NCBI GenBank assembly: GCA_900544945.1
Contig: UQXG01000109.1
Span: 1-7,872, forward strand
DNA: 7,872 nucleotides
Source: an uncultured Eubacteriales bacterium
Lineage (GTDB): Bacteria; Bacillota; Clostridia; Oscillospirales; Oscillospiraceae
Reading direction: 5' to 3'
The notes below the pieces were generated by a model. The model saw nothing but the letters and a program-made list of their open reading frames with translations, searched no databases and was not told the DNA's origin. The translations under genes and the position numbers were made by a program. This document shows, in pieces, positions 1 through 5,878 of the stretch. Within the stretch, counting starts at the first letter, position 1, and each line of letters begins with the position of its first letter.

Positions 1-47
1 CAGTGGCAGTCATACCTTAATGTAGTGCAGACTGGTGTGGCAATCCG
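1..47 (-). repeat. Degenerate inverted copy of the intergenic palindromic repeat
   Basis: Positions 31-47 are the exact reverse complement of 90-106 (17 of 17 bases), so this is the same repeat as at 90-135 in opposite orientation. Past the shared 17 bases only half of the palindrome is recognisable: ACCAGT, a CTGC loop and ACT on the minus strand, then decayed sequence. The two copies face each other across 42 bases of unremarkable AT-richer DNA (48-89), like a paired REP/BIME arrangement. The function is unknown. Confidence 0.6.
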
Positions 48-89
48 CTTTCCAAAAAGCAGCAAAATTCGGGATATTATTCAAGAGAA

Positions 90-135
90 CGGATTGCCAC
101 ACCAGTGACATCGGTCACTGGTTCGCAATGACAAC
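90..135 (+). repeat. REP-like palindromic repeat, copy 1
   Basis: A perfect 9-bp stem, ACCAGTGAC (101-109) and GTCACTGGT (114-122), encloses an ATCG loop. An outer ATTGC (93-97) pairs with GCAAT (125-129). It shares GCCACACCAGTG on the left and CACTGGTTCGCAATGACAAC on the right with the copy at 2326-2363. No gene overlaps it and no T-run follows directly, so I call it a dispersed repeat rather than a terminator. Confidence 0.75.
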
Positions 136-167
136 TTCTTTTGTGAGCGCATTCAAGAAACGACTAA

Positions 168-197
168 GGAGCCGCTGCAAATGCTTGCAGCGGCTCC
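168..197 (-). terminator. Hairpin terminator of malQ
   Basis: The arms GGAGCCGCTGCAA (168-180) and TTGCAGCGGCTCC (185-197) form a perfect 13-bp GC-rich stem with a 4-base loop, starting 6 bases after the malQ stop codon. On the minus strand the sequence after the stem is TTAGTCGTTTCTT, which is T-rich but broken. The strong stem and position support a terminator; the imperfect U-tract is the caveat. Confidence 0.75.
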
Positions 198-203
198 CAA
201 ACT

Positions 204-1742
204 TTATGCCTTTTTCGTTTTCTTCTCAATGGCATCCCAATTGGCTCTTCCGGTGCGTTTGACCAGAGCCAGCATTTCTTCTGCCAGCATATCCGTCAGC
301 TGACCCGGGGTCAGCCGCCACCGCCAGTTAAAGCCCACGGTGCCGGGCTGGTTCATCCGGGCCTCGTTGCCCAGACCCAGATAATCCTGAACGGGGATGA
401 TGCAGTCCTTGGCAACGGCACGCATGGTCAGGGCAATGAGCACCCTGTACATCTGATTGTCCGGGGTGTGATAGTCACACAGATAGTCCCGCAGCTGCTG
501 CTTGGCCGCCTTGCTCAGTCCCCGATACCAGCCGGCAACGGTCTCATTGTCGTGGGTGCCGGTGTAGACCACGCAGTTGGAATTGTAATTGTGAGGCCAA
601 TAGTCGTTGGAACCGGCCACATCCGTCGGATCCACAGCAAATTGCAGCACCTTCATATTGGGGCAGCCGCTGTCTCTCACCAGCTGCCGGACACCGTCGG
701 TCATAAGGCCCAGATCCTCGGCAATGACGTTCACATCCCCCAGCCGGGTATACAGGGTGCGGAAGAAGTCCATGCCAGGGCCCTTCTCCCAGTGGCCGTT
801 TTTCGCGGTAGTTTCTCCCGCGGGAATGGAGAAATACTCGTCAAAGGCCCGGAAATGGTCGATTCTCACCACATCGTAGAGCTTGAAGCTGTACCACATC
901 CGGCTGATCCACCAGTCGTAGCCTGTGGCCCGATGATAATCCCAGCGGTACAAGGGGTTCCCCCAGGCCTGGCCGTCGGCGGCGAAGGCATCCGGCGGGC
1001 AGCCGGCAATGGCGGTGGAGCAGTTGTTTCCGTCCAGCTGGAACAGCTCCGGGTGTGCCCACACGTCCGCTCCGTCGGGAGAGACGTAGATGGGAATATC
1101 GCCTACGATCTGGATATGCTTGCTGTTTGCGTAGGCCTTCAGCTTTGTCCACTGCCGGTCAAACTGGAACTGGAGGTACTTCTGGAACTCGACGTCGAAG
1201 TACAGCTCCCGGTTGTAGTAGTCCAGGGCGAAGCCCCAGTGCATCCGGATGTCCTCCGGCCACTGGCGGAAGGACACCCCGCCGAAGAAGGTTTTCAGAG
1301 CCATGAACAGGGCGTAGTCATCCAGCCACCAGCTGTTTTCCCGGCAGAAAGCGTGGAAAGCCTCATTTTCCCCAATATGGCTGCGCTCATAGGCCTTGTG
1401 CAGCAGCGTCAGACGGTTCTTGCTCAGCGCTACAAAGTCCACCTTGGCAGGGTTTTTGCCAAAGTCCAGTTCATCGCATTCCTGACGGGTCAGCGCTCCC
1501 TCTTCGATGAGGCTTTCCAGGCTGATGAGATAGGGGTTACCGGCAAAGGCGGAACAGGCCTGATAGGGGGAGTCATCAGAGCCTCCGTGAGAGGTTGCCC
1601 CCAGAGGCAAAATCTGCCAGTAACGCTGACCGGCCTTTTCCAGCCAGTCCACAAAGTCGTAGGCCGCCCGGTCAAAGCAGCCGATGCCGTACTTGGAGGG
1701 CAGGCTGGTTACGGACAGCAGAACGCCAGCATAACGATTCAT
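204..1742 (-). CDS. malQ: 4-alpha-glucanotransferase (amylomaltase, GH77)
   Basis: This is a cytoplasmic enzyme that moves alpha-1,4-glucan segments between maltodextrins, releasing glucose and building longer chains for phosphorylase. The protein is 512 aa, normal for a bacterial amylomaltase, and complete. It opens with the family-typical GVLLSVTSLPSKYGIG. The GH77 landmarks are in order: GCPPDAFAADGQAWGNPLY (247-265), RIDHFRAF (293-300, predicted nucleophile D295), AEDLG (341-345, acid/base E342), GTHDNET (395-401, third acidic residue D398) and RMNQPGT near 462-468. The ATG is preceded by AAGGAG at 1752-1757 with a 9-base gap, which fixes the start. It is transcribed alone, from the promoter at 1825-1853 to the hairpin at 168-197. 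The gene appears intact and ordinary; the control region is the notable part. Confidence 0.97.
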   Translation of the reverse strand: MNRYAGVLLSVTSLPSKYGIGCFDRAAYDFVDWLEKAGQRYWQILPLGATSHGGSDDSPYQACSAFAGNPYLISLESLIEEGALTRQECDELDFGKNPAKVDFVALSKNRLTLLHKAYERSHIGENEAFHAFCRENSWWLDDYALFMALKTFFGGVSFRQWPEDIRMHWGFALDYYNRELYFDVEFQKYLQFQFDRQWTKLKAYANSKHIQIVGDIPIYVSPDGADVWAHPELFQLDGNNCSTAIAGCPPDAFAADGQAWGNPLYRWDYHRATGYDWWISRMWYSFKLYDVVRIDHFRAFDEYFSIPAGETTAKNGHWEKGPGMDFFRTLYTRLGDVNVIAEDLGLMTDGVRQLVRDSGCPNMKVLQFAVDPTDVAGSNDYWPHNYNSNCVVYTGTHDNETVAGWYRGLSKAAKQQLRDYLCDYHTPDNQMYRVLIALTMRAVAKDCIIPVQDYLGLGNEARMNQPGTVGFNWRWRLTPGQLTDMLAEEMLALVKRTGRANWDAIEKKTKKA

Positions 1743-1801
1743 AGGATTTTTCTCCTTTTATCCGTAGATTTGGTGGGATTCCAATGGGATTTTCGAGATT
1801 G

Positions 1802-1811
1802 GAAACGTTTC
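1802..1811. promoter_or_regulatory. Putative LacI-family operator of malQ
   Basis: GAAACGTTTC is a perfect 10-bp palindrome with the central CG and flanking AAA/TTT typical of LacI/GalR-family operators such as those of MalR-type regulators. It begins about 14 bases downstream of the malQ -10 box, close to the expected transcription start, where a bound repressor would block transcription. No LacI-family gene lies in this window, so the regulator is unknown. A general catabolite-control (cre) role is an alternative. Confidence 0.55.
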
Positions 1812-1824
1812 TCTTTTCGCAATC

Positions 1825-1853
1825 AGTATAATCCATTTTTGCCCGTCCGTCAA
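1825..1853 (-). promoter_or_regulatory. Sigma-A promoter of malQ
   Basis: On the minus strand, TTGACG (1853-1848) and TATACT (1830-1825) are separated by exactly 17 bases. Each box differs from consensus at one position. The expected start, near 1818, gives a leader of roughly 75 bases to the malQ ATG, which contains the operator-like palindrome. Confidence 0.82.
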
Positions 1854-2003
1854 TCCCCCGAGACATATCCGGAACAAATTGACAATGTGCACAAAAAGTA
1901 GTTGCTCTATTTGGATAGCCCGTATAGACAAAAAGGCCGTTTCCATCACATGTCGCTGGGCTCTCATCTACCCGAAAGCTTCTGATAAACGCACCCATAG
2001 CAG
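1854..2003. other. Intergenic stretch with no supported feature
   Basis: I see no convincing gene, terminator or promoter here. Short open frames on both strands lack ribosome binding sites and family resemblance. A TTGACA at 1879-1884 on the plus strand has no -10 at a usable distance. Confidence 0.5.
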
Positions 2004-2149
2004 CCGAAATATTGGACGCACTTCCGGCGGTGCGGCCGGGGGATTCTTAAGGGGGCGGCTTTTCGGCAGCGCCCCTTAAGCCGGCTTCTTATCAATTTTC
2101 TTGCCGGGACAAGAAAATTGCCCCCGGAGGGACCAGCACCGAAATATTT
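2004..2149. repeat. Nested palindromic element with two inner hairpins
   Basis: The decamer CCGAAATATT occurs at both ends (2004-2013 and 2139-2148). Inside it, CGGTGC (2028-2033) pairs with GCACCG (2136-2141), and CCGGGGG (2036-2042) pairs with CCCCCGG (2121-2127). These outer stems enclose two hairpins: CTTAAGGGG/CCCCTTAAG (2046-2054/2072-2080) and the perfect 11-bp CAATTTTCTTG/CAAGAAAATTG (2093-2103/2110-2120, loop CCGGGA). The whole could fold as a branched structure in DNA or RNA. No coding potential is seen. A MITE-like or other non-autonomous repeat is the likeliest class; a structured RNA is the alternative. Confidence 0.6.
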
Positions 2150-2187
2150 TGTGAGCCTTGGAATATAAGGATGGACTTGCAATTCAC

Positions 2188-2209
2188 GGGACGATGAGGG
2201 CATCGTCCC
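2188..2209. repeat. Perfect 9-bp hairpin
   Basis: GGGACGATG (2188-2196) and CATCGTCCC (2201-2209) pair perfectly around an AGGG loop. What follows is CTACAATC, not a T-run, so a terminator is unlikely. It sits in a row of unrelated palindromes and is probably a dispersed repeat; a second copy is not present in the window. Confidence 0.55.
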
Positions 2210-2263
2210 CTACAATCTCTTATCAAGCATTTTCTGGTAGCGACCTCATCCGCCCGACCGGCA

Positions 2264-2284
2264 CCTTCTCCTTTCAGGAGAAGG
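2264..2284. repeat. Perfect 9-bp hairpin, polypurine/polypyrimidine
   Basis: CCTTCTCCT (2264-2272) and AGGAGAAGG (2276-2284) pair perfectly with a TTC loop. The preceding CCTCATCCGCCC context resembles intergenic repeats I recall from Oscillospiraceae genomes; that likeness is from memory and not checked. There is no T-run and no flanking gene. Confidence 0.55.
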
Positions 2285-2325
2285 CAATGGGAACGGATTG
2301 TGACCGGAGGGAATCCCCGGAGGGG

Positions 2326-2363
2326 GCCACACCAGTGCTGCGGCACTGGTTCGCAATGACAAC
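2326..2363 (+). repeat. REP-like palindromic repeat, copy 2
   Basis: ACCAGTGC (2331-2338) and GCACTGGT (2343-2350) form a perfect 8-bp stem with a TGCG loop. The left flank GCCAC and the right flank, through TCGCAATGACAAC, match copy 1 at 90-135. The inner stem differs from copy 1 by one base pair in length and in sequence, yet pairing is kept, which argues that the fold is under selection or needed for spread. Confidence 0.75.
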
Positions 2364-2390
2364 GTATCTTTCTGGCTTTTGGACACACTG

Positions 2391-2418
2391 AAAGGGACTG
2401 CCGGGGCAGTCCCTTTTT
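2391..2418 (-). terminator. Terminator of the xpaC-telA-DUF218 operon
   Basis: AAAGGGACTGCC (2391-2402) pairs with GGCAGTCCCTTT (2405-2416), starting about 15 bases after the stop codon of the DUF218 gene. On the minus strand the tract after the stem is only TTTCAG, while on the plus strand it is TTTTT. It may therefore work in both directions, perhaps better on plus, but the only adjacent gene end belongs to the minus-strand operon. Confidence 0.75.
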
Positions 2419-2430
2419 AGGGTCTTGTAT

Positions 2431-3330
2431 TCAACCGAAAAAGCCGCCGAAGGGCTCGTCCTGGGTTTCGGGAGGTTCTTCCGTTTGTGCCTGGGCTTCC
2501 GTGGATGCCTGGGTTTCCGTCCCGGTGTCGCTCACCACCGGCCAGGCGGTGCCGGTGATCTGAGCAATGCCCCAGGCCTGGGAGGAAAGCATTCTGTCCC
2601 CTACCGGGGTGTCCGTGGCGCAGGAGACCCCTGCCGCCACATTCAGAGCCGGCGCTCCGTTCACCTGAGACTGATAATCCGACCAGATTTGCAGCAGCAC
2701 CCCGGCGCAGGCCACATGGTAATCGCTGGTCACCACCGCCAGAGTCTTTACCTGGGGATAGGCCGACGTCAGCAGCTTGTAAGTATTGGCGGCATTCTGG
2801 GTAGTACTCAGAGCCTGGTCTTCCACAATCAGCCTGGACTCCGCCACACCCTGCGCCCGAAGCCAGGCGGCCATCTGCCCCCCTTCGGTGACACCCGCCA
2901 CCTCCGAGGTCTGCCCGCCGGTCACCGCCACATAGGCGTCGGGATACTGCCGGGCGGCGTTCAGCGCCACATACAGCCGGTCTTCCAGCTCCGGCTGTAT
3001 AGAGCCGTCCGCACCCAGACCATAGCCGAAGACCACAATGCAAAGGGAATCGTCCTGAGGCAGGTCATCGGGAAGCACCCGGTGATTCTCGAACCCTGCC
3101 TCATTCAGCCGGGCCCAGTCGGTCATGATCCGCCGCCATAGAGCGCCCTCTGCCGGATTTTCCGCCTCCAGAGCGTCCAGGCAGGGTTCGATTTTTTCGC
3201 TGTCGTTTGCGCAGTAAGCACCCAGCAGCCGCTGGGGATTGGTTTCTTCTGCCGCCTGAGCTGCCGGGACGCTTCCGCCCAGCAGACACAGACAAAGGCA
3301 CGCGATCAGGATTTTGCGAAAAAAGGTCAT
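2431..3330 (-). CDS. Secreted DUF218 (YdcF/SanA/ElyC-type) protein
   Basis: This 299-aa protein starts with a signal peptide: K6, a hydrophobic run at about 7-18, then AQA at 24-26 as the likely cleavage site. An LIAC at 8-11 resembles a lipobox, but the hydrophobic stretch before it is too short. The DUF218 core spans about 97-255: IVVFGYGLGADG (98-109), VTGGQ followed by TEGGQM (136-153), STTQNA (175-180) and VTSDYHVACAG (200-210). The C-terminus from about 268 is a T/E/Q-rich, low-complexity tail ending GGFFG, probably disordered. Family members act in envelope maintenance (SanA, ElyC in E. coli), but the biochemical reaction is not firmly known. The start codon overlaps the telA stop as ATGA and has no good ribosome binding site of its own, so translation is probably coupled to telA. 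It is the last gene of the operon. Confidence 0.88.
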   Translation of the reverse strand: MTFFRKILIACLCLCLLGGSVPAAQAAEETNPQRLLGAYCANDSEKIEPCLDALEAENPAEGALWRRIMTDWARLNEAGFENHRVLPDDLPQDDSLCIVVFGYGLGADGSIQPELEDRLYVALNAARQYPDAYVAVTGGQTSEVAGVTEGGQMAAWLRAQGVAESRLIVEDQALSTTQNAANTYKLLTSAYPQVKTLAVVTSDYHVACAGVLLQIWSDYQSQVNGAPALNVAAGVSCATDTPVGDRMLSSQAWGIAQITGTAWPVVSDTGTETQASTEAQAQTEEPPETQDEPFGGFFG

Positions 3331-4472
3331 TGTCTGCCGTCACGGATCTGAAGCAGCTTCCGCTTCAGATCATCCTCCATCTTTGCCATTTCTGTCTCCG
3401 CGGCCTGCCGCTTAGTCCTGCCCTCGGCCTGAATCTTCATCACGTCGTCCAGGGTGGCTATCAGCTCGGCGTTGGTTTTCTTCAGGGTCTCAATCTCCAC
3501 AATGCCCCGCTCCGCTTCCTTGGCGGTTTCTACGGAGGCCATGTGCAGCTTCTGGGCATTCTGGGTCAGCATGGCGTTGGTCACGTCCGCCACCTGCCGC
3601 TGAGCCTGGGCGGCCTCGGTGGAGTGGGCAATGCCCAGAGCCAGCACCATCTGATTCTTCCACAGGGGGATGGTGTTGACCAGGGTGGTCTGAATCTTTT
3701 CCACCATGACGGTGTCGTTGTTCTGAATCATCCGGATCTGGGGAGCCGTCTGAATGGAGATGGTTCGGGTCAGTTCCAGATCGTGGATTTTCTTCTCAAA
3801 GCGCAGGCACTTCTCGGACAAATCCCGGGCCCGCTGGGCATCCTCCGCAAGGCCTGTAAGCTTCGCCGTTTCCTGAAGCGCCTGGAGCTTGCCGGTGCGA
3901 ACCTCCTCCAGCTTCTTCTTGCCCGCCAGGATATACATGGTCAGTTCCTTGAAGTAGGCCAGATTCTGCTCATACATCTTATCCAGCACGGCAGAATCCT
4001 TCATCAGCCGCACTTGGTGCTGCTGCAAAGCGTCCGCGATTTTCTCCACGTTCACCTCGGCCTTGGCGTAACGGTTTTTCATGTTTTCCAGCTTATTGGC
4101 CTGCTTCCGGAAGAAGCCGAACAGACCCTTCTCTTCCTCCTCGTCCAGGCCCTTCAGCTCGCCCACCACGTTCACCAGCAGTTCGCCCACCTGACCCAAA
4201 TCCTGGGTGCGGACGTTTGCCAGGGCGGCATCGGAAAAATCCGCCATTTTCTTCTGGGTGCCCGCGCCGTACTGCAAAATCTGGGTGGTGTTCTCCACGT
4301 CAATCTTCGCCGCGAAGTCATCCACGATTTTCTGTTCCTCGGCGGTGAGCACCGGCTCACTGGGCTGGGTCTGGGCAATCGCGCTCTCCTGCGCCGGCAC
4401 CAGGGCAGGCGCTTCAGTCAGCTCCGGTTCCAGAGTCAAGCTGATAGGGTTTCTCTGTTCATTGGTATCCAT
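3327..4472 (-). CDS. telA: TelA/YaaN family toxic-anion resistance protein
   Basis: This 381-aa soluble protein belongs to the TelA/KlaA family, named for plasmid tellurite resistance; chromosomal members also affect tolerance to cell-envelope antimicrobials in Firmicutes. The mechanism is unknown. After a Pro/Glu-rich N-terminus (1-40) it is almost entirely helical and charged, with likely coiled coils (about 105-235 and 320-375). The conserved block lies at about 237-280, running from TISIQTAPQIRMIQ through VEKIQTTLVNTIPLWKNQMVLALG. I place the start at the ATG at 4472, because GGGAG lies 8 bases upstream; the in-frame TTG at 4478 would put that site out of place. The start follows the xpaC stop by 2 bases, and the gene's own stop overlaps the DUF218 start. 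The pairing with xpaC matches B. subtilis xpaC-yaaN. Confidence 0.93.
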   Translation of the reverse strand: MDTNEQRNPISLTLEPELTEAPALVPAQESAIAQTQPSEPVLTAEEQKIVDDFAAKIDVENTTQILQYGAGTQKKMADFSDAALANVRTQDLGQVGELLVNVVGELKGLDEEEEKGLFGFFRKQANKLENMKNRYAKAEVNVEKIADALQQHQVRLMKDSAVLDKMYEQNLAYFKELTMYILAGKKKLEEVRTGKLQALQETAKLTGLAEDAQRARDLSEKCLRFEKKIHDLELTRTISIQTAPQIRMIQNNDTVMVEKIQTTLVNTIPLWKNQMVLALGIAHSTEAAQAQRQVADVTNAMLTQNAQKLHMASVETAKEAERGIVEIETLKKTNAELIATLDDVMKIQAEGRTKRQAAETEMAKMEDDLKRKLLQIRDGRQ

Positions 4473-4474
4473 AA

Positions 4475-5680
4475 TCAATTCTCCCGTTTCTTCAGATTGG
4501 AAAGTCCATCATCGGTCAGGCCCTCCTGGGCAAGCAATGTGTTCAGCACGGAAATATCGCTGGAAACGTCCATGGCCGCGTCCTGGAACAGATCGTCCAG
4601 AAGCTTGGCAAAGGCGGCATTCAGGGTGTCCAGGGTCTTCTCGATCTCCACCTTGGAGGCCTGGATGGTCTCCCCCTGTACCGGCTGGGCATCCATTTCC
4701 GCGTAGGCATTCAGAAGCTTTACCGTCATGGGCAGGTAGTAATCCATAAGCTTTTTCAGGTCAGGCTCCACCTCCGGATGCGCCTGCACCCGGTCAAAAA
4801 TCCGGCGCACCAGCAGCTCCATATGGGAAATCTTCTCGGAAATCTCCTCCCCGGGGATGGCGTCGTTGCAACGGCGGATTTCTAAAATAAAGGCATTGCC
4901 CCGGTCGAGAACCTCCTGGACCCGGGGATCCACTTCTTTCGCTGCCGGGCGAAGCTTTGCCGCCTCCCGCTCCTGCTTTTGCCGCTCTTCCAGCGCCAGA
5001 CGGCTCTGCTCGAACTGCCGGTAGGTCTCGTTACTGGTGATGAGACAGGTCTGCTCCGCATCCAGATGTCCTTCCAGGAAGAGCCCCTCATCGATCATTT
5101 TGCCCAGCTCTTTGCGGACAAACTTCACGTTTTTTCCGGTGGTTCTGGCCAGGGTCTCCAGCTTGCAGTAGGTCTTGTCTCCTAAGCAGCGGCAGTACCG
5201 CTTGAACCGACTCACCCGGCCAAGGCCGCTGATGCCCCCGCCGATGAGCCAGGCTCCCACTCCCAGTGCCCCAAGGCCTATGAAGGCCGGATAGGCAGGG
5301 TAGCCCGAACCCAAGGCAAAAATCATGCCAAGCAGTGCCCCCAGAAAGCCGAAGCTGCCCAACAGGCTGCCGCCCACGACCTTCACGATTCCCAGGGCGG
5401 TTTTCCCGTCGGTATTGCCGTAGAGGGTCGGCAGATTCTTCGGTGCGTCAATGATCGTCGGCTTGTATTTTACCTGAGCCGACCGAGCCGCGCTGTCCGC
5501 CGCCCTGGCTGCGGTATCCACCGCCCGGCGGATGGTCTCGCCTCCCACATCCATGGCATGGCTGACCGTGCGGGTGATGGTCTGATTCAGTTTTCGGTAG
5601 TCCTGAGAATTGACGGCCTGGTCGATAATGTTCTGAATATTCCGCCCCAGATCCTCCCAGTCCTGATTTGGATTCGCCAT
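4475..5680 (-). CDS. xpaC: XpaC-family membrane protein
   Basis: This 401-aa protein is from the XpaC family (annotated as 5-bromo-4-chloroindolyl phosphate hydrolysis protein from an old B. subtilis phenotype; true function unknown). The order is an Ala-rich N-terminus, two hydrophobic Gly-rich membrane segments (about 97-125 and 131-155), a basic stretch and a compact helical region (about 168-215) that looks like a winged helix. A charged coiled linker (220-245) and the helical XpaC domain (about 250-395) follow. I start at the ATG at 5680, since GGGGGGTGA lies 5 bases before it. The alternative GTG at 5689 would lie inside that ribosome binding site. It is the first gene of the operon, driven by the promoter at 5710-5738. 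The membrane segments could anchor the soluble TelA partner at the membrane; that is inference. Confidence 0.88.
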   Translation of the reverse strand: MANPNQDWEDLGRNIQNIIDQAVNSQDYRKLNQTITRTVSHAMDVGGETIRRAVDTAARAADSAARSAQVKYKPTIIDAPKNLPTLYGNTDGKTALGIVKVVGGSLLGSFGFLGALLGMIFALGSGYPAYPAFIGLGALGVGAWLIGGGISGLGRVSRFKRYCRCLGDKTYCKLETLARTTGKNVKFVRKELGKMIDEGLFLEGHLDAEQTCLITSNETYRQFEQSRLALEERQKQEREAAKLRPAAKEVDPRVQEVLDRGNAFILEIRRCNDAIPGEEISEKISHMELLVRRIFDRVQAHPEVEPDLKKLMDYYLPMTVKLLNAYAEMDAQPVQGETIQASKVEIEKTLDTLNAAFAKLLDDLFQDAAMDVSSDISVLNTLLAQEGLTDDGLSNLKKREN

Positions 5681-5685
5681 AGCAC

Positions 5686-5700
5686 TCACCCCCCGATCAT
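5686..5700 (-). promoter_or_regulatory. Four-codon leader ORF before xpaC
   Basis: On the minus strand ATG ATC GGG GGG TGA reads M-I-G-G-stop, with AGGAG ending 4 bases before its ATG. Its last codons and stop (GGGGGGTGA) are the ribosome binding site of xpaC, whose ATG follows 5 bases after the stop. Ribosomes ending here could reinitiate on xpaC or hide its site. It could also be a chance by-product of two overlapping Shine-Dalgarno-like runs. Confidence 0.35.
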
Positions 5701-5709
5701 ATTGCTCCT

Positions 5710-5738
5710 ATTATAGCGTTTCTCCGGGAAAAACGCAA
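5710..5738 (-). promoter_or_regulatory. Promoter of the xpaC-telA-DUF218 operon
   Basis: On the minus strand, TTGCGT (5738-5733) and a perfect TATAAT (5715-5710) are 17 bases apart. The -35 matches consensus only in its first three bases. The predicted start, near 5703, leaves a leader of about 23 bases. Confidence 0.7.
5716..5736. promoter_or_regulatory. Near-perfect 21-bp palindrome in the xpaC promoter
   Basis: Nine of ten base pairs are symmetric about position 5726. The outer arms are GCGTTT (5716-5721) and AAACGC (5731-5736); the inner arms TCC and GGA flank the centre. It occupies the whole -35/-10 spacer and overlaps the -35 box, the classic place for a repressor to exclude RNA polymerase. 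The regulator is not identifiable from this window. Confidence 0.55.
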
Positions 5739-5848
5739 GACGCAATGTTCCCCTTCCCAGCTTTCCGACTCATTTTCCCGTAAAAAACCATGAAGCCAAA
5801 GGCTTAACAGTCGTAAGGAACTATAAGTCTTGCGGTTGGGGCAGAGAA

Positions 5849-5878
5849 CGGTGTGACCGTGAAGGTCACGCCGTTTTT
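5849..5878 (+). terminator. Rho-independent terminator, plus orientation
   Basis: CGGTGTGACC (5849-5858) pairs with GGTCACGCCG (5864-5873), ten pairs with one G-T, around a GTGAA loop, followed by TTTTT (5874-5878). The shape is a classic plus-strand terminator, yet no plus-strand gene precedes it. The minus-strand side (TTCTCTG) is a poor U-tract. The stop codon of the recombinase remnant (5866-5868) lies inside the stem. It may be the closing structure of the mobile element or a relic. Confidence 0.6.

Noticed and set aside
468..1901. Long open frame of 477 codons on the plus strand opposite malQ
   Set aside because: It mirrors the malQ coding frame; GC-rich codon use keeps the antisense frame open. 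It has no ribosome binding site and no family resemblance, and malQ is unmistakable on the other strand.
2046..2363. Possible CRISPR array or riboswitch in the spacer
   Set aside because: The repeats are different palindromes at irregular distances, not direct repeats with unique spacers. I could not match the folds to a known riboswitch, and they lie upstream of the malQ promoter, so outside the malQ leader.
1672..2391. Several 60-108-codon frames on both strands in the malQ-DUF218 spacer
   Set aside because: They run through palindromic repeats and a promoter, lack ribosome binding sites and resemble no family.
2425..3141. Open frame of 238 codons opposite the DUF218 gene
   Set aside because: Antisense shadow; the minus-strand frame has a signal peptide and DUF218 motifs.
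3207..4706. Open frame of 499 codons on the plus strand opposite telA
   Set aside because: It spans the boundaries of three real genes on the other strand and is rich in Leu/His/Gln/Gly, as expected from antisense of a Lys/Glu/Gln-rich helical protein. No start signal is seen.
5793..5805. Short hairpin AAGCC-AAA-GGCTT with a T-run further on the minus strand
   Set aside because: The stem is only 5 bp and the TTTTTT begins 5 bases later, too weak to call as the recombinase terminator.
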